Source: Pseudomonas sp. URMO17WK12:I11 (GTDB lineage: Bacteria; Pseudomonadota; Gammaproteobacteria; Pseudomonadales; Pseudomonadaceae). Taken from it: 64,000 bases of DNA. This document shows, one piece after another, positions 1 through 9,715 of the stretch. The position numbers were made by a program, and so were the translations under genes. Where the stretch lies: assembly GCF_007677725.1 (NCBI RefSeq), contig NZ_VEDF01000003.1, positions 124,001 to 188,000 on the forward strand. The letters are read 5' to 3'. How positions within the stretch are numbered: position 1 is the stretch's first letter; each line of letters opens with the position of its first letter. Below the pieces are notes generated by a model. That model ran no database searches and was not told the origin of the DNA. It saw nothing but the letters and a program-made list of their open reading frames with translations.

Positions 1-92
1 GCCGCGTACTCGCGAGCCAGTGGAAAAGCTGCCAGTTTGAGCCTGCGGCAAGCGTGCTGACAAGCCCGATGTCGGTGTTGCTAAGCGGCCAA

Positions 93-121
93 GTGACAGG
101 CGCTGTCAATCACAGGATAAT
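93..121 (+). promoter_or_regulatory. Probable sigma-70 promoter of lptFG
   Basis: GTGACA at 93-98 and GATAAT at 116-121 are separated by exactly 17 bases. Five of six bases match the sigma-70 consensus in each hexamer. Transcription would start near 128, leaving a leader of about 100 bases before lptF. Bases 1-92 hold no gene I can support; they are probably the spacer to a gene lying to the left. Confidence 0.55.
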
Positions 122-226
122 GCGCGCACTTCATATGGAGGTTCGCCGTTGGCGAACCGGCATTGGTCCTGGCTGTCACAGGCCAATGTTTGGCAGTCTG
201 CCCCTGACAACCCAGGAGTGTCTGGT

Positions 227-1342
227 TTGATCGTCTTTCGCTATCTTTCCCGCGAGGTCCTGGTGACCTTGAGCGCCGTCAGTGCCGTGCTGCTGGTGAT
301 CATCATGAGCGGGCGTTTCATCAAGTACCTGGCCCAGGCCGCCCAGGGCGTGCTCGACCCCGGCGTGCTGTTCATGATCATGGGCTTTCGCTTGCCAGGC
401 TTCCTGCAGCTGATCCTGCCGCTGGGCTTGTTCCTCGGCATCCTGCTGGCCTACGGCCGGCTGTACCTGGAAAGCGAAATGACCGTGCTCTCGGCCACCG
501 GCATGAGCCAACAGCGCTTGCTCGGCCTGACCCTGGCGCCGGCGGCGCTGGTCGCCGTGTTGGTCGCCTGGCTGAGCCTGAGCCTGGCGCCCTTGGGCGT
601 GGCCCAGGTGCAGCAGATCATCGCCCAGCAAGATACCTTGACCGAATTCGACACCTTGGTGCCGGGGCGCTTCCAGACCCTGCGCGACGGCTCGCGGGTC
701 ACCTACACCGAGCAGCTGTCGGACGACCGGGTAAAGCTTGACGGCGTGTTCATCTCCGAGAAGCGCTTCAACCAGGACAAGACCAAGGACCGCGCGCCTT
801 CGGTATTGGTCGCCGAAAAGGGGCATCAGGAAATCCAGGCTGACGGCAACCGCTACCTGGTGCTGGAGAATGGCTACCGCTATGACGGCAACCCAGGCCA
901 GGCCGATTACCGCGCCATCAAGTACGACACCTACGGGGTGTTGCTGCCCAAGCCGGAAGTCGCCCAGGAAGTGACCGATCGCGAAGCGATCCCGACCCTC
1001 GACCTGTTCGGCAAGACCGACCTGCGCGAGCGCGCCGAACTGCAGTGGCGCCTGTCGCTGCCGATCCTGGTCTTCATCGTGACCCTGATGGCCGTGCCGC
1101 TGTCCAGGGTCAATCCGCGCCAGGGCCGCTTCCTCAAACTGCTGCCGGCGATTCTTCTGTACATGGCTTACCTGACGATGCTGATTTCCGTACGCGGCGC
1201 CCTGGAGAAGGGCAAGTTGCCGATTGGCCTGGGCATCTGGTGGGTGCATGGCCTGTTCCTGTTGATCGGTGTCGCCCTGATGTACTGGGAGCCGCTGCGC
1301 CTGAAACTGGCTGCCCGTCGTGCGGAGGTGGCCCATGGCTAA
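227..1342 (+). CDS. lptF: LptF, LPS export ABC transporter permease
   Basis: Inner-membrane permease of the LptB2FG complex, which extracts lipopolysaccharide from the inner membrane for transport across the periplasm. The 371-residue product has the YjgP/YjgQ architecture: N-terminal membrane helices (a segment VLLVIIMSGRFIKYL near residues 17-32), a central periplasmic beta-jellyroll region and C-terminal helices. I chose TTG at 227 because the protein then begins IVFRYLSREV, like family members, and AGGAG lies 9 bases upstream. A second in-frame TTG at 149 also has a strong GGAGGT 6-7 bases upstream and would add 26 residues. The 3' end overlaps lptG by 8 bases, so the two are one operon. 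Confidence 0.95.
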   Translation: MIVFRYLSREVLVTLSAVSAVLLVIIMSGRFIKYLAQAAQGVLDPGVLFMIMGFRLPGFLQLILPLGLFLGILLAYGRLYLESEMTVLSATGMSQQRLLGLTLAPAALVAVLVAWLSLSLAPLGVAQVQQIIAQQDTLTEFDTLVPGRFQTLRDGSRVTYTEQLSDDRVKLDGVFISEKRFNQDKTKDRAPSVLVAEKGHQEIQADGNRYLVLENGYRYDGNPGQADYRAIKYDTYGVLLPKPEVAQEVTDREAIPTLDLFGKTDLRERAELQWRLSLPILVFIVTLMAVPLSRVNPRQGRFLKLLPAILLYMAYLTMLISVRGALEKGKLPIGLGIWWVHGLFLLIGVALMYWEPLRLKLAARRAEVAHG

Positions 1343-2396
1343 GCTCGACCGTTATATCGGCATGAGTGTGCTGCTGGCCATTCTGGCCGTGCTGGGCATC
1401 ATCCTGGGGCTGGCTTCGCTGTTCGCCTTCATCGACGAAATGAGCGATCTGAGCGATACCTACACGGTGATGGACGCGGGCAACTTCGTGCTCCTGACGG
1501 CGCCGCGGCGCCTGTACGAGATGCTCCCGATGGCTGCGCTGATCGGCTGCCTGATCGGCCTTGGCAGCCTTGCCAGCAGCAGTGAACTGACCATCATGCG
1601 CGCTGCCGGGGTGTCCATCGGGCGGATCGTCTGGGCGGTGATGAAGCCGATGCTGGTGCTGATGCTGGTCGGGCTGCTGATCGGTGAATATGTCGCGCCA
1701 GTGACCGAGAACAAGGCCCAGGCCGACCGTTCCCTGGCCCAGGGTGGCGGCGAGGCGCAGAGTTCCAAGCGCGGCATGTGGCACCGCCAGGGCGAGGAGT
1801 TCGTGCACATCAACGCCGTACAGCCCAGCGGCCTGCTGCTGGGGGTGACACGCTACCGCTTCGATGAAGCGCGCAAGATCCAGACCTCGAGCTTCGCGCG
1901 TCGCGCGCAGTTCGTCGATGGCCAGTGGATGCTCAGCGATGTCAGCACCACGTTCTTCCGTGGCGATCACACCGAAGTGGTCAAGGCACCGAGCGAACGC
2001 TGGGATGTGTCGCTCACCCCACAATTGCTCAACACGGTGATCATGGCGCCCGAGTCGCTGTCGATCACCGGCCTGTGGGATTATATCCACTACCTGTCCG
2101 ATCAGGGCCTGAATAACGCCCGCTATTGGTTGGCCTTCTGGACCAAAGTCCTGCAGCCGATGGTCACCGCGGCACTGGTGCTGATGGCGATTTCCTTCAT
2201 CTTCGGCCCACTGCGTTCGGTCACCCTTGGCCAACGAGTGTTCACCGGGGTGCTGGTGGGCTTCGTCTTCCGTATCGGCCAGGACCTGCTCGGTCCTTCC
2301 AGCCAGGTATTCGGCTTCCCGCCGCTGCTGGCGGTGGTGATTCCAGCGGCTATCTGTGCGGTGGCCGGTCTGTGGTTGCTGCGCCGGGCGGGCTGA
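1335..2396 (+). CDS. lptG: LptG, LPS export ABC transporter permease
   Basis: Partner permease of LptF in the LptB2FG lipopolysaccharide exporter. The 353-residue protein begins MAKLDRYIGMSVL, a typical LptG start, and has N-terminal transmembrane helices, a periplasmic middle domain and three C-terminal helices. The ATG at 1335 lies inside the end of lptF, behind GGAGGT at 1324-1329, which suggests translational coupling. Neither lptB, lptA nor lptC is in the window, so the ATPase and bridge genes are elsewhere, as is usual in gamma-proteobacteria. A terminator follows 19 bases after the stop. Confidence 0.95.
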   Translation: MAKLDRYIGMSVLLAILAVLGIILGLASLFAFIDEMSDLSDTYTVMDAGNFVLLTAPRRLYEMLPMAALIGCLIGLGSLASSSELTIMRAAGVSIGRIVWAVMKPMLVLMLVGLLIGEYVAPVTENKAQADRSLAQGGGEAQSSKRGMWHRQGEEFVHINAVQPSGLLLGVTRYRFDEARKIQTSSFARRAQFVDGQWMLSDVSTTFFRGDHTEVVKAPSERWDVSLTPQLLNTVIMAPESLSITGLWDYIHYLSDQGLNNARYWLAFWTKVLQPMVTAALVLMAISFIFGPLRSVTLGQRVFTGVLVGFVFRIGQDLLGPSSQVFGFPPLLAVVIPAAICAVAGLWLLRRAG

Positions 2397-2414
2397 CGGC
2401 CTGACGCTCGAACC

Positions 2415-2442
2415 AAGCCGACCCAGTGGTCGGCTTTGTTTT
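2415..2442 (+). terminator. Rho-independent terminator after lptFG
   Basis: A perfect 9-bp stem (AAGCCGACC / GGTCGGCTT) with a 4-base loop at 2424-2427 is followed by TGTTTTG. It closes the lptFG operon just before the convergent RDD gene. Confidence 0.85.
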
Positions 2443-2444
2443 GC

Positions 2445-2933
2445 TCATTTTTTCTGTTTTGGCACCCGCACCAGGCACGTCTCCGAGTAGATGTCATGCC
2501 AGGCGCGGTTGCGCTTGTCGAACAACGCCCAGATGAACCCCAGGCCCAGACACAGCCACGACGCGATTGCCACGACGAAGCGCAGCAGGGCCTGCCACAG
2601 GCTGACGGCGCTGCCATCCAGGTTTTGCACGCGGATCCCCCATACCTGCATACCCAACGTTTGACCGCCATGGGTCCAGAACTTGGCGAAGAAGCCAAAC
2701 AGGGCGAACAACAGGCACGTCGACAGCAGTGGATCGCCGTCGAGCGCCCCGGCCTCGGTCAGCTCACGCATGCGCGTCTCACCAATGATCGCCATCTGAA
2801 TCATCTTGTACAGACCGGCGGTCACGATCAGCAGGGCGGTGCACAGCAGAAAATCATAGAACATCGCGGCCAGGCGTCGGCCGAAGCCAACGGGTGGGAA
2901 ATCACCCTGAGGGGTGAGCATAGGCTTTGACAT
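2445..2933 (-). CDS. RDD family membrane protein
   Basis: A 162-residue inner-membrane protein of the RDD family. Near the N-terminus is GRRLAAMFYDFLL, the first Arg-Asp signature helix, followed by hydrophobic segments around residues 22-45, 80-97 and 120-145. A conserved internal QALLRFVV segment is also present. RDD proteins are small polytopic proteins of mostly unknown role; some are proposed to affect ion transport. ATG at 2933 is preferred, with GGAG about 10 bases upstream; an adjacent GTG at 2936 is possible. The gene lies alone between two terminators and converges on lptG. Confidence 0.8.
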   Translation of the reverse strand: MSKPMLTPQGDFPPVGFGRRLAAMFYDFLLCTALLIVTAGLYKMIQMAIIGETRMRELTEAGALDGDPLLSTCLLFALFGFFAKFWTHGGQTLGMQVWGIRVQNLDGSAVSLWQALLRFVVAIASWLCLGLGFIWALFDKRNRAWHDIYSETCLVRVPKQKK

Positions 2934-2974
2934 CACGTAACCGCTCCATATGACGAAGCGGTCATTCTACGGAC

Positions 2975-3005
2975 AAAAAAAAGCCCCTGCACAGAACAGG
3001 GGCTT
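2975..3005 (-). terminator. Terminator of the cold-shock gene
   Basis: A 9-bp stem (2981-2989 with 2997-3005) and a 7-base loop are followed, read on the minus strand, by eight T residues. It ends transcription of the csp gene 18 bases past its stop codon. T residues on the plus strand as well make it potentially bidirectional. Confidence 0.9.
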
Positions 3006-3023
3006 TTTTGGAAGTCGTGAGGC

Positions 3024-3236
3024 TTACTCGGCGACTTGTACCTTGTCAGCCTGCATGCCTTTCTGGCCTTGCACGGCTTCGAAAGTGACCTTCTGGCCTT
3101 CTTTCAGGCTTTTGAAGCCGTTGCCTTCGATGGCACGGAAATGTACGAACAGGTCCGCACCGCTTTCTGGAGTGATGAAGCCGTAACCTTTCTCGTCATT
3201 GAACCACTTGACGGTACCGTTCTGACGGTTAGCCAT
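3024..3236 (-). CDS. CspA-family cold-shock protein
   Basis: A 70-residue single-domain OB-fold protein that binds single-stranded RNA or DNA and acts as an RNA chaperone. Both RNA-binding motifs are clear: RNP1 KGYGFI (residues 16-21) and RNP2 LFVHF (29-33). The length is typical of the family, and the gene is monocistronic with a terminator of its own. ATG at 3236 is preceded by AGGAAA about 12 bases upstream. A long untranslated leader with a hairpin lies upstream, as in cold-shock mRNAs. Which of the several Pseudomonas Csp/Cap paralogues this is cannot be told from the sequence. Confidence 0.95.
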   Translation of the reverse strand: MANRQNGTVKWFNDEKGYGFITPESGADLFVHFRAIEGNGFKSLKEGQKVTFEAVQGQKGMQADKVQVAE

Positions 3237-3275
3237 TGTCTTATTTCCTATGAAACTAAATTGTAGTGACAGTGA

Positions 3276-3300
3276 CTTTCACGTTATTAGTGCGTGAAAG
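3276..3300 (-). promoter_or_regulatory. Hairpin in the csp 5' leader
   Basis: A perfect 8-bp inverted repeat, CTTTCACG (3276-3283) and CGTGAAAG (3293-3300), with a 9-base AT-rich loop, lies 40-64 bases upstream of the csp start codon. Its position in the presumed untranslated leader suggests an RNA structure affecting translation or stability. This role is inferred only. Confidence 0.45.
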
Positions 3301-3410
3301 TTTACTGGGCTGGGTTGCAGGAAAGTAAGAGACGTCGAACGGGTTGTAGCGAATCTCGGCTACTGGCCCAGGTCACGAACTGTTGCGACCCATGCAAACA
3401 CAGTGCAGTG

Positions 3411-3440
3411 ACTCTACGCCAACTCTCGAGCGAAAAACAA
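3411..3440 (-). promoter_or_regulatory. Candidate csp promoter
   Basis: On the minus strand TTGTTT (3440-3435) and TAGAGT (3416-3411) are 18 bases apart. Transcription would start near 3404, giving a leader of about 165 bases. The rest of the gene-free stretch 3237-3593 holds only this candidate and two hairpins; I see no further gene in it. Confidence 0.4.
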
Positions 3441-3540
3441 GCCCTTGCTCGACGAGAAAATCAACCCTTTTGCAGGCACTCGCCAAAACCCTCGGAAACG
3501 GCATGTTCCCTGGCCTGGGGCCGTGTTGGAAAGTTATTGA

Positions 3541-3571
3541 ACAGGTTCGAAAACGAATATGCCGAACCTGT
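3541..3571 (-). terminator. Hairpin downstream of gcvT, possible terminator
   Basis: A perfect 9-bp inverted repeat, ACAGGTTCG (3541-3549) and CGAACCTGT (3563-3571), has a 13-base loop. It sits 23 bases beyond the gcvT stop. It lacks a clear T-run on the minus strand, so it is a weak terminator or an mRNA 3'-stabilising structure. Confidence 0.4.
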
Positions 3572-3593
3572 CCCGGCAGCTCACAGTTTACTT

Positions 3594-4715
3594 TTAGCCG
3601 CGGTAGTAACGTTGCGCAACGAAAGGCATTTTACTGACCTTCAAAGCGACCTTCTTGGCCCGCACCACGGCGAACAGTGGTGTCTCCAGCGTGGCGTATT
3701 GGCTGTCGACGTAACCCATTGCCACCGGTGCGCCAAACGTGGGTGCAAAACCGCCGCTGCTGACCGTTCCTACTTGCTTATCGTCAGCATCGACGATGGG
3801 CGCGCCTTCGCGCACGGGCGTGCGTTCTTGAGGCAACAATCCGACGCGTTTACGCTGCGCACCGTGCTGCTGTTGGGCGAAGACCACATCTGCCCCTGGG
3901 AACCCGCCAGCACGTGCCCCGTCGCTGCGGCGCACCTTGGACACTGCCCAGAGCAAATTGGCCTCGACCGGCGTGGTGGCATCGTCCATATCGTGACCAT
4001 AGAGGCACAGGCCGGCCTCCAGGCGCAGAGAATCACGCGCCCCCAGGCCGATGGGCTGCACCTCTGGCTCGGCCAGCAGGCGGCGCGCCAGGGCTTCGGC
4101 AGCGTCTACCGGCACCGAGATCTCGTAACCGTCCTCGCCGGTGTAGCCTGAACGGCTGACCAGGCAATCTGCCCCCAACAGATTCACCGGACGCACCTGC
4201 ATGAAGGTCATGCCCGCCACTTCTGGCGCCAGGCGCTCGAGCACGCTGACCGCCGCCGGGCCTTGCAAGGCCAGCAGGGCGCGCTCCTCGAACAGAGGCT
4301 GCACGCGGCAACGCTCGCCGATGTGCTGGCGCAAGTGGGCGAGGTCCTGCTCTTTGCACGCGGCGTTGACCACCAGGAACAGGGTGTCATCACCCAGATT
4401 GGCGACCATCAGGTCGTCGAGGATCCCGCCGTTTTCGTTGGTGAACAGGGCGTAGCGCTGCATGCCTGATGGCAGGTCGATGATGTCCACCGGCACCAGC
4501 GATTCCAGCGCAGCCGCAGCGTCCGCACCCTGCAGCATGATTTGCCCCATGTGCGAGACATCGAACAGGCCGGCCTGCTCACGGGTGTGCAAATGTTCCT
4601 TGAGCACGCCCAGTGGGTACTGCACCGGCATCTCGAAGCCGGCGAACGGTACCATGCGCGCACCCAGCTCCAGGTGCAGCGCGTGCAGTGGGGTCTTTTG
4701 CAATGTTTCGGACAT
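3594..4715 (-). CDS. gcvT: Glycine cleavage system aminomethyltransferase (T-protein)
   Basis: Transfers the methylene group from aminomethyl-lipoyl GcvH to tetrahydrofolate, releasing ammonia. The 373-residue protein starts [14 protein letters not shown] and carries the family signatures [19 protein letters not shown], a central [16 protein letters not shown] region (residues about 180-195) and the C-terminal aminomethyltransferase beta-barrel. ATG at 4715 is favoured over an upstream start because AAGGAG lies just before it. It is the last gene of gcvH-gcvP-sdaA-gcvT, 26 bases after sdaA, and should share the GcsR-controlled promoter. Confidence 0.95.
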   Translation of the reverse strand: MSETLQKTPLHALHLELGARMVPFAGFEMPVQYPLGVLKEHLHTREQAGLFDVSHMGQIMLQGADAAAALESLVPVDIIDLPSGMQRYALFTNENGGILDDLMVANLGDDTLFLVVNAACKEQDLAHLRQHIGERCRVQPLFEERALLALQGPAAVSVLERLAPEVAGMTFMQVRPVNLLGADCLVSRSGYTGEDGYEISVPVDAAEALARRLLAEPEVQPIGLGARDSLRLEAGLCLYGHDMDDATTPVEANLLWAVSKVRRSDGARAGGFPGADVVFAQQQHGAQRKRVGLLPQERTPVREGAPIVDADDKQVGTVSSGGFAPTFGAPVAMGYVDSQYATLETPLFAVVRAKKVALKVSKMPFVAQRYYRG

Positions 4716-4741
4716 CGATGACTCCTTGGTTGTGTGCAGGG

Positions 4742-6118
<1,377 letters not shown>

Positions 6119-6187
6119 GATGGTCTCTCTGGCCGGATAAGGGGCCGGATAGGGGCCGCCAAGCAGCCCCGCTCGCTACGGGCTGTC

Positions 6188-9043
6188 TCAGGCGTCCTGG
6201 TAGCTCTCGATCGACGGGCAGGCGCAGACCAGATTACGGTCCCCGAACACGTTGTCGACCCGCCCGACTGGCGGCCAGTATTTGCTCTGCACCAGTTCAG
6301 GCAGTGGGTAGACCGCCTGCTCGCGGCTATAGCCATGGTGCCACTCGCCGACCAGTTCCGCAGCCGTGTGCGGCGCGTTCTTGAGCGGATTGTCGTCCTT
6401 GTCGAGGCTGCCGTTCTCCACCGCGCGGATTTCTTCGCGAATCTGGATCATCGCGTCGCAGAACCGGTCGAGCTCTTGCCTGGACTCGCTCTCGGTCGGT
6501 TCGATCATCAGCGTGCCGGCCACCGGGAACGACATGGTCGGGGCATGGAAGCCGAAGTCGATCAGGCGCTTGGCGACGTCGTCGACGCTGATGCCGCTGC
6601 TGTCCTTGAGCGGGCGCAGGTCGAGGATGCACTCGTGGGCGACCAGGCCGTTGCTGCCGGTGTACAGCACCGGGTAATGCTCTTCCAGACGGCGGGCGAT
6701 GTAGTTGGCGTTGAGGATCGCCATCTGCGATGCCCGCTTGAGACCGGCACCACCCATCATGCGAATGTACATCCAGGTGATCGGCAGGATGCTCGCGCTG
6801 CCGAACGGCGCTGCGCAGACCGCGCCCTGGGTGTTGGCCAGGTTGGCATGACCTGGCAGGAAGGGTGCCAGGTGCGCTTTCACACCGATCGGGCCGACGC
6901 CTGGGCCGCCGCCGCCATGGGGAATGCAGAAGGTCTTGTGCAGGTTCAGGTGCGACACGTCGCCGCCGAACTTACCGGGGGCGCACAAACCGACCATGGC
7001 GTTCATGTTGGCGCCGTCGATGTACACCTGCCCGCCGTTGTCATGGATGATCGCGCAGATCTCGCCGATGGCTTCTTCAAACACACCGTGGGTCGAAGGA
7101 TAGGTAATCATGATCGCCGCCAGGCGCTCACGGTGTTCGACAGCCTTGGCGCGCAGGTCATCGACATCGACGTTGCCCCGCGCATCGCAGGCGGTCACTA
7201 CCACGCGCATGCCGGCCATGTGTGCAGTGGCTGGATTGGTGCCGTGGGCCGAAGACGGGATCAGGCAGATGTCACGGTGCTCATCGCCGCGACTGCGGTG
7301 GTAGGCACGGATGGCCAGCAAGCCGGCGTACTCGCCTTGGGAGCCGGCGTTGGGTTGCAACGACACGGCGTCATAGCCGGTGGCGGCGCAGAGCATGGCT
7401 TCCAGCTCGGTGGTCATCTGCAGATAGCCCTGGCTCTGTTCGGCCGGCGCGAATGGGTGCAGATTACCGAACTCGGCCCACGTCACCGGGATCATTTCGC
7501 TGGCAGCGTTGAGCTTCATGGTGCACGAGCCCAGTGGAATCATGCTGCGGTCCAGCGCCAGGTCCTTGTCGGCCAGGCGGCGCAGGTAGCGCATCAGTTC
7601 GGTTTCGCTGTGGTAGCGGTTGAACACCGGGTGTTCGAGGATCGCCGACTGACGGCGCAGGGCGCTCGGCAGGCGCGCCGGGGTGTTGCTGGCCAGGGCG
7701 GCGAAGTCAGGCTGTGGCAGGTCTGCGCCGAACAATCGCCAGAGGGCTTCGACATCGGCCTGGCTGCTGGTTTCATCCAACGACAGGCCCAGGTGGCCGG
7801 CATCGATCTGGCGCAGGTTGATGCGCTGAGCACGCGCCTTGTCGTGCAGGCTGGCGGTGGCGTCGCCGGTAGCGAGGGTCAGGGTGTCGAAGGCGCTCTC
7901 GCCCAGCACCTGCACGCCAAGCTGCGCCAGGCCTGCGGCCAGGATGGCGGTCAGTGCGTGGGTACGTTCGGCGATGCGCTTGAGCCCTTCCGGGCCGTGG
8001 TACACGGCGAACATACTGGCGATGTTGGCCAGCAGGACCTGGGCGGTGCAGATGTTGCTGGTGGCCTTTTCGCGGCGGATATGTTGCTCGCGGGTCTGCA
8101 TGGCCAGGCGCAGTGCGGTTTTGCCAAAGCGGTCGATGGATACCCCGACCAGGCGCCCCGGCATGTCGCGCTTGAAGGCATCGCGGGTCGAGAAATAGGC
8201 GGCATGCGGGCCACCGAAGCCCAGGGGCACGCCGAACCGCTGGGCGCTGCCGATGGCGACGTCAGCACCGAATTCGCCAGGTGGCGTCAGCAAGGTCAGC
8301 GCCAGCAGGTCGGCGGCCACCGCCACCAGTGCATTGGCGGCGTGGAAGCGTTCGACTACGTCTCGGTAGTCGAACACTTCACCGTTGCTGGCCGGGTACT
8401 GCAGCAGGGCACCGAAGAAAGCGCTGACATCAGCCAGTTGCCGCTCGTCGCCGACCACCACCTCGATGCCCAGGGGCTCGGCCCGGGTGCGCAGCACATC
8501 GAGGGTCTGCGGGTGGCAGTGCACGGAGGCGAAAAAGGCCTGGCTGGCCTTGTTTTTCGACAGGCGCTTGCAGAAGGTCATGGCTTCGGCAGCGGCGCTA
8601 GCCTCGTCGAGCAGCGAGGCGTTGGCAATGGGCAGACCGGTGAGGTCGCTGATCAGCGTCTGGAAATTCAGCAACGCCTCCAGGCGGCCCTGGGAGATCT
8701 CCGGCTGATAGGGCGTGTAGGCGGTGTACCAGGCCGGATTTTCCAGCAAGTTGCGCAGGATCGGCGCCGGGGTGTGGGTGTTGTAGTAGCCTTGGCCGAT
8801 GTAGCTCTTGAACAATTCGTTCTTGCCGGCGATGGCTTTCAGCGCAGCGAGGGCATCGGCTTCGCTTTGCCCGTCATGCTCGCCCAGAACGCTGGTGCCC
8901 TTGATGCTGGCCGGGATGACGGCATCGCTCATGGCTTGCAGCGAGTCGAAGCCGAGGCTGGCGAGCATGCTCTGTTCGTCGGCCTGGCGCGGGCCGATAT
9001 GACGGGCGATGAATTCGTTGGCAGTGCCGAGGTTGATGGTCAT
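6188..9043 (-). CDS. gcvP: Glycine dehydrogenase, decarboxylating (P-protein)
   Basis: PLP-dependent enzyme that decarboxylates glycine and passes the aminomethyl group to lipoylated GcvH. The 951-residue length fits the single-chain P-protein. The PLP-binding lysine is Lys703 in [16 protein letters not shown], a glycine-rich signature of the family. Other conserved segments are FIARHIGP near the N-terminus and [17 protein letters not shown] at 9043 is chosen because GAGGAT precedes it and the protein then begins [11 protein letters not shown]; this leaves 10 bases after gcvH. It is the second gene of the operon. Confidence 0.97.
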   Translation of the reverse strand: MTINLGTANEFIARHIGPRQADEQSMLASLGFDSLQAMSDAVIPASIKGTSVLGEHDGQSEADALAALKAIAGKNELFKSYIGQGYYNTHTPAPILRNLLENPAWYTAYTPYQPEISQGRLEALLNFQTLISDLTGLPIANASLLDEASAAAEAMTFCKRLSKNKASQAFFASVHCHPQTLDVLRTRAEPLGIEVVVGDERQLADVSAFFGALLQYPASNGEVFDYRDVVERFHAANALVAVAADLLALTLLTPPGEFGADVAIGSAQRFGVPLGFGGPHAAYFSTRDAFKRDMPGRLVGVSIDRFGKTALRLAMQTREQHIRREKATSNICTAQVLLANIASMFAVYHGPEGLKRIAERTHALTAILAAGLAQLGVQVLGESAFDTLTLATGDATASLHDKARAQRINLRQIDAGHLGLSLDETSSQADVEALWRLFGADLPQPDFAALASNTPARLPSALRRQSAILEHPVFNRYHSETELMRYLRRLADKDLALDRSMIPLGSCTMKLNAASEMIPVTWAEFGNLHPFAPAEQSQGYLQMTTELEAMLCAATGYDAVSLQPNAGSQGEYAGLLAIRAYHRSRGDEHRDICLIPSSAHGTNPATAHMAGMRVVVTACDARGNVDVDDLRAKAVEHRERLAAIMITYPSTHGVFEEAIGEICAIIHDNGGQVYIDGANMNAMVGLCAPGKFGGDVSHLNLHKTFCIPHGGGGPGVGPIGVKAHLAPFLPGHANLANTQGAVCAAPFGSASILPITWMYIRMMGGAGLKRASQMAILNANYIARRLEEHYPVLYTGSNGLVAHECILDLRPLKDSSGISVDDVAKRLIDFGFHAPTMSFPVAGTLMIEPTESESRQELDRFCDAMIQIREEIRAVENGSLDKDDNPLKNAPHTAAELVGEWHHGYSREQAVYPLPELVQSKYWPPVGRVDNVFGDRNLVCACPSIESYQDA

Positions 9044-9053
9044 GCGGGGATCC

Positions 9054-9437
9054 TCAGGCGTCGTCGTTGGCTTTGAGCAGACGGTCGTAAGCATCCTGGT
9101 CGAGCAGGGCGCTGACGTCGTTCATAGTGGCGGGAATGAAGCGCAAGAACCAGCCCTCGCCCAGAGGATCTTCATTGACCAGCTCAGGCCGGTCATTGAG
9201 CGCCTCGTTGACGGCCACCACGTCGCCTGTGAGCGGCATGTAGACGCCACTGGCGGCCTTGACCGATTCCACGGTGGCGGCCTCGGCGCCTTTTTCGTAG
9301 TGCAGCAGCTCGGGCAGTTGCACATAGACCACATCGCCCAGGGCGTTCTGCGCGTAGGCGGTGATGCCTACCGTGACGCTGCCGTCGGTTTCAACGCGCA
9401 GCCATTCGTGATCTTCGGTAAAACGCAACTCGCTCAT
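9054..9437 (-). CDS. gcvH: Glycine cleavage system H-protein
   Basis: Lipoyl carrier that shuttles the aminomethyl group between GcvP and GcvT and is reoxidised by lipoamide dehydrogenase. The 127-residue protein has the HEWLRVE N-terminal motif and the lipoylation site Lys60 in [11 protein letters not shown] at 9437 is preferred over ATG at 9443 because GAGG lies 7 bases before it but abuts the earlier codon. This is the first gene of the operon. About 50 bases upstream of its start is a sigma-54 promoter, and further up are three GcsR-like sites. Confidence 0.96.
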   Translation of the reverse strand: MSELRFTEDHEWLRVETDGSVTVGITAYAQNALGDVVYVQLPELLHYEKGAEAATVESVKAASGVYMPLTGDVVAVNEALNDRPELVNEDPLGEGWFLRFIPATMNDVSALLDQDAYDRLLKANDDA

Positions 9438-9498
9438 GGTCATTCCTCAGGAAGCAGGGCAATGGCGCGGTGCTCCGCGCTCTTGGACTGCAAGGGCC

Positions 9499-9517
9499 TA
9501 AGCAATAAAGCGGCCAA
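9499..9517 (-). promoter_or_regulatory. Sigma-54 (-24/-12) promoter of the gcv operon
   Basis: On the minus strand TTGGCCGCTTTATTGCTTA carries the -24 GG and -12 GC dinucleotides exactly 10 bases apart, with TTGC at -12 as in the TGGCAC-N5-TTGCW consensus. The predicted start is near 9490, about 53 bases before the gcvH codon. A sigma-54 activator gene (gcsR) lies 1.6 kb away. Confidence 0.75.
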
Positions 9518-9579
9518 TAGTAAAATTTCTATATCTATCAATAGGATAAGTAATTCTAGCGAGCACTGAGCGCGTGCGC

Positions 9580-9597
9580 TGTATTGAAAACGCTACG
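9580..9597. promoter_or_regulatory. GcsR-like binding site 1
   Basis: TGTATTG-AAAA-CGCTACG resembles the GcsR 18-mer I recall from P. aeruginosa (TGTAACG-N4-CGTTCCG), matching 10 of 14 specified bases. It is centred about 98 bases upstream of the predicted sigma-54 start of the gcv operon. Confidence 0.5.
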
Positions 9598-9614
9598 CCA
9601 GGCGCAAGGAAGGA

Positions 9615-9637
9615 AAGGGTTTGAGCATCAAACCCTT
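9615..9637 (-). terminator. Hairpin after gltS, possible terminator
   Basis: A perfect 10-bp stem (9615-9624 with 9628-9637) with a 3-base loop is followed on the minus strand by TCCTTCCTT. It is 79 bases past the gltS stop and lies between GcsR-like sites 1 and 2, so it may insulate the gcv promoter from gltS transcription. Confidence 0.5.
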
Positions 9638-9660
9638 ATAAATGGGACGTGTAAGGCTTG

Positions 9661-9678
9661 AGTAACGATTGCGTTACG
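9661..9678. promoter_or_regulatory. GcsR-like binding site 2
   Basis: AGTAACG-ATTG-CGTTACG is the best of the three sites. Twelve of 14 positions match the recalled GcsR consensus, and it is nearly a perfect palindrome. Its centre is about 180 bases from the predicted transcription start. Confidence 0.65.
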
Positions 9679-9679
9679 C

Positions 9680-9697
9680 TGGAATGGAATCGCTACG
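9680..9697. promoter_or_regulatory. GcsR-like binding site 3
   Basis: TGGAATG-GAAT-CGCTACG matches 10 of 14 specified positions. It begins 19 bases from site 2, nearly two helical turns, which would allow cooperative binding on one face of the DNA. Confidence 0.5.
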
Positions 9698-9715
9698 GTA
9701 GGTTGATACCGCTAA

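Noticed and set aside
176..1336. 386-codon minus-strand ORF opposite lptF
   Set aside because: It is a GC-rich antisense shadow: glutamine- and histidine-rich, no recognisable domain, and lies entirely across lptF.
3541..3571. Palindrome as an operator rather than a transcript-end hairpin
   Set aside because: It lies just after the gcvT stop and far from any start codon, so an mRNA-end structure is more likely than an operator.
6335..9076. 913-codon plus-strand ORF opposite gcvP
   Set aside because: Despite its length it has valine/aspartate/glutamine-rich low-complexity composition and mirrors gcvP codon positions; gcvP is unmistakable.
9438..9715. Glycine riboswitch before gcvH
   Set aside because: The leader from the sigma-54 start is only about 50 bases, too short for a glycine aptamer, and no tandem aptamer pattern is visible.
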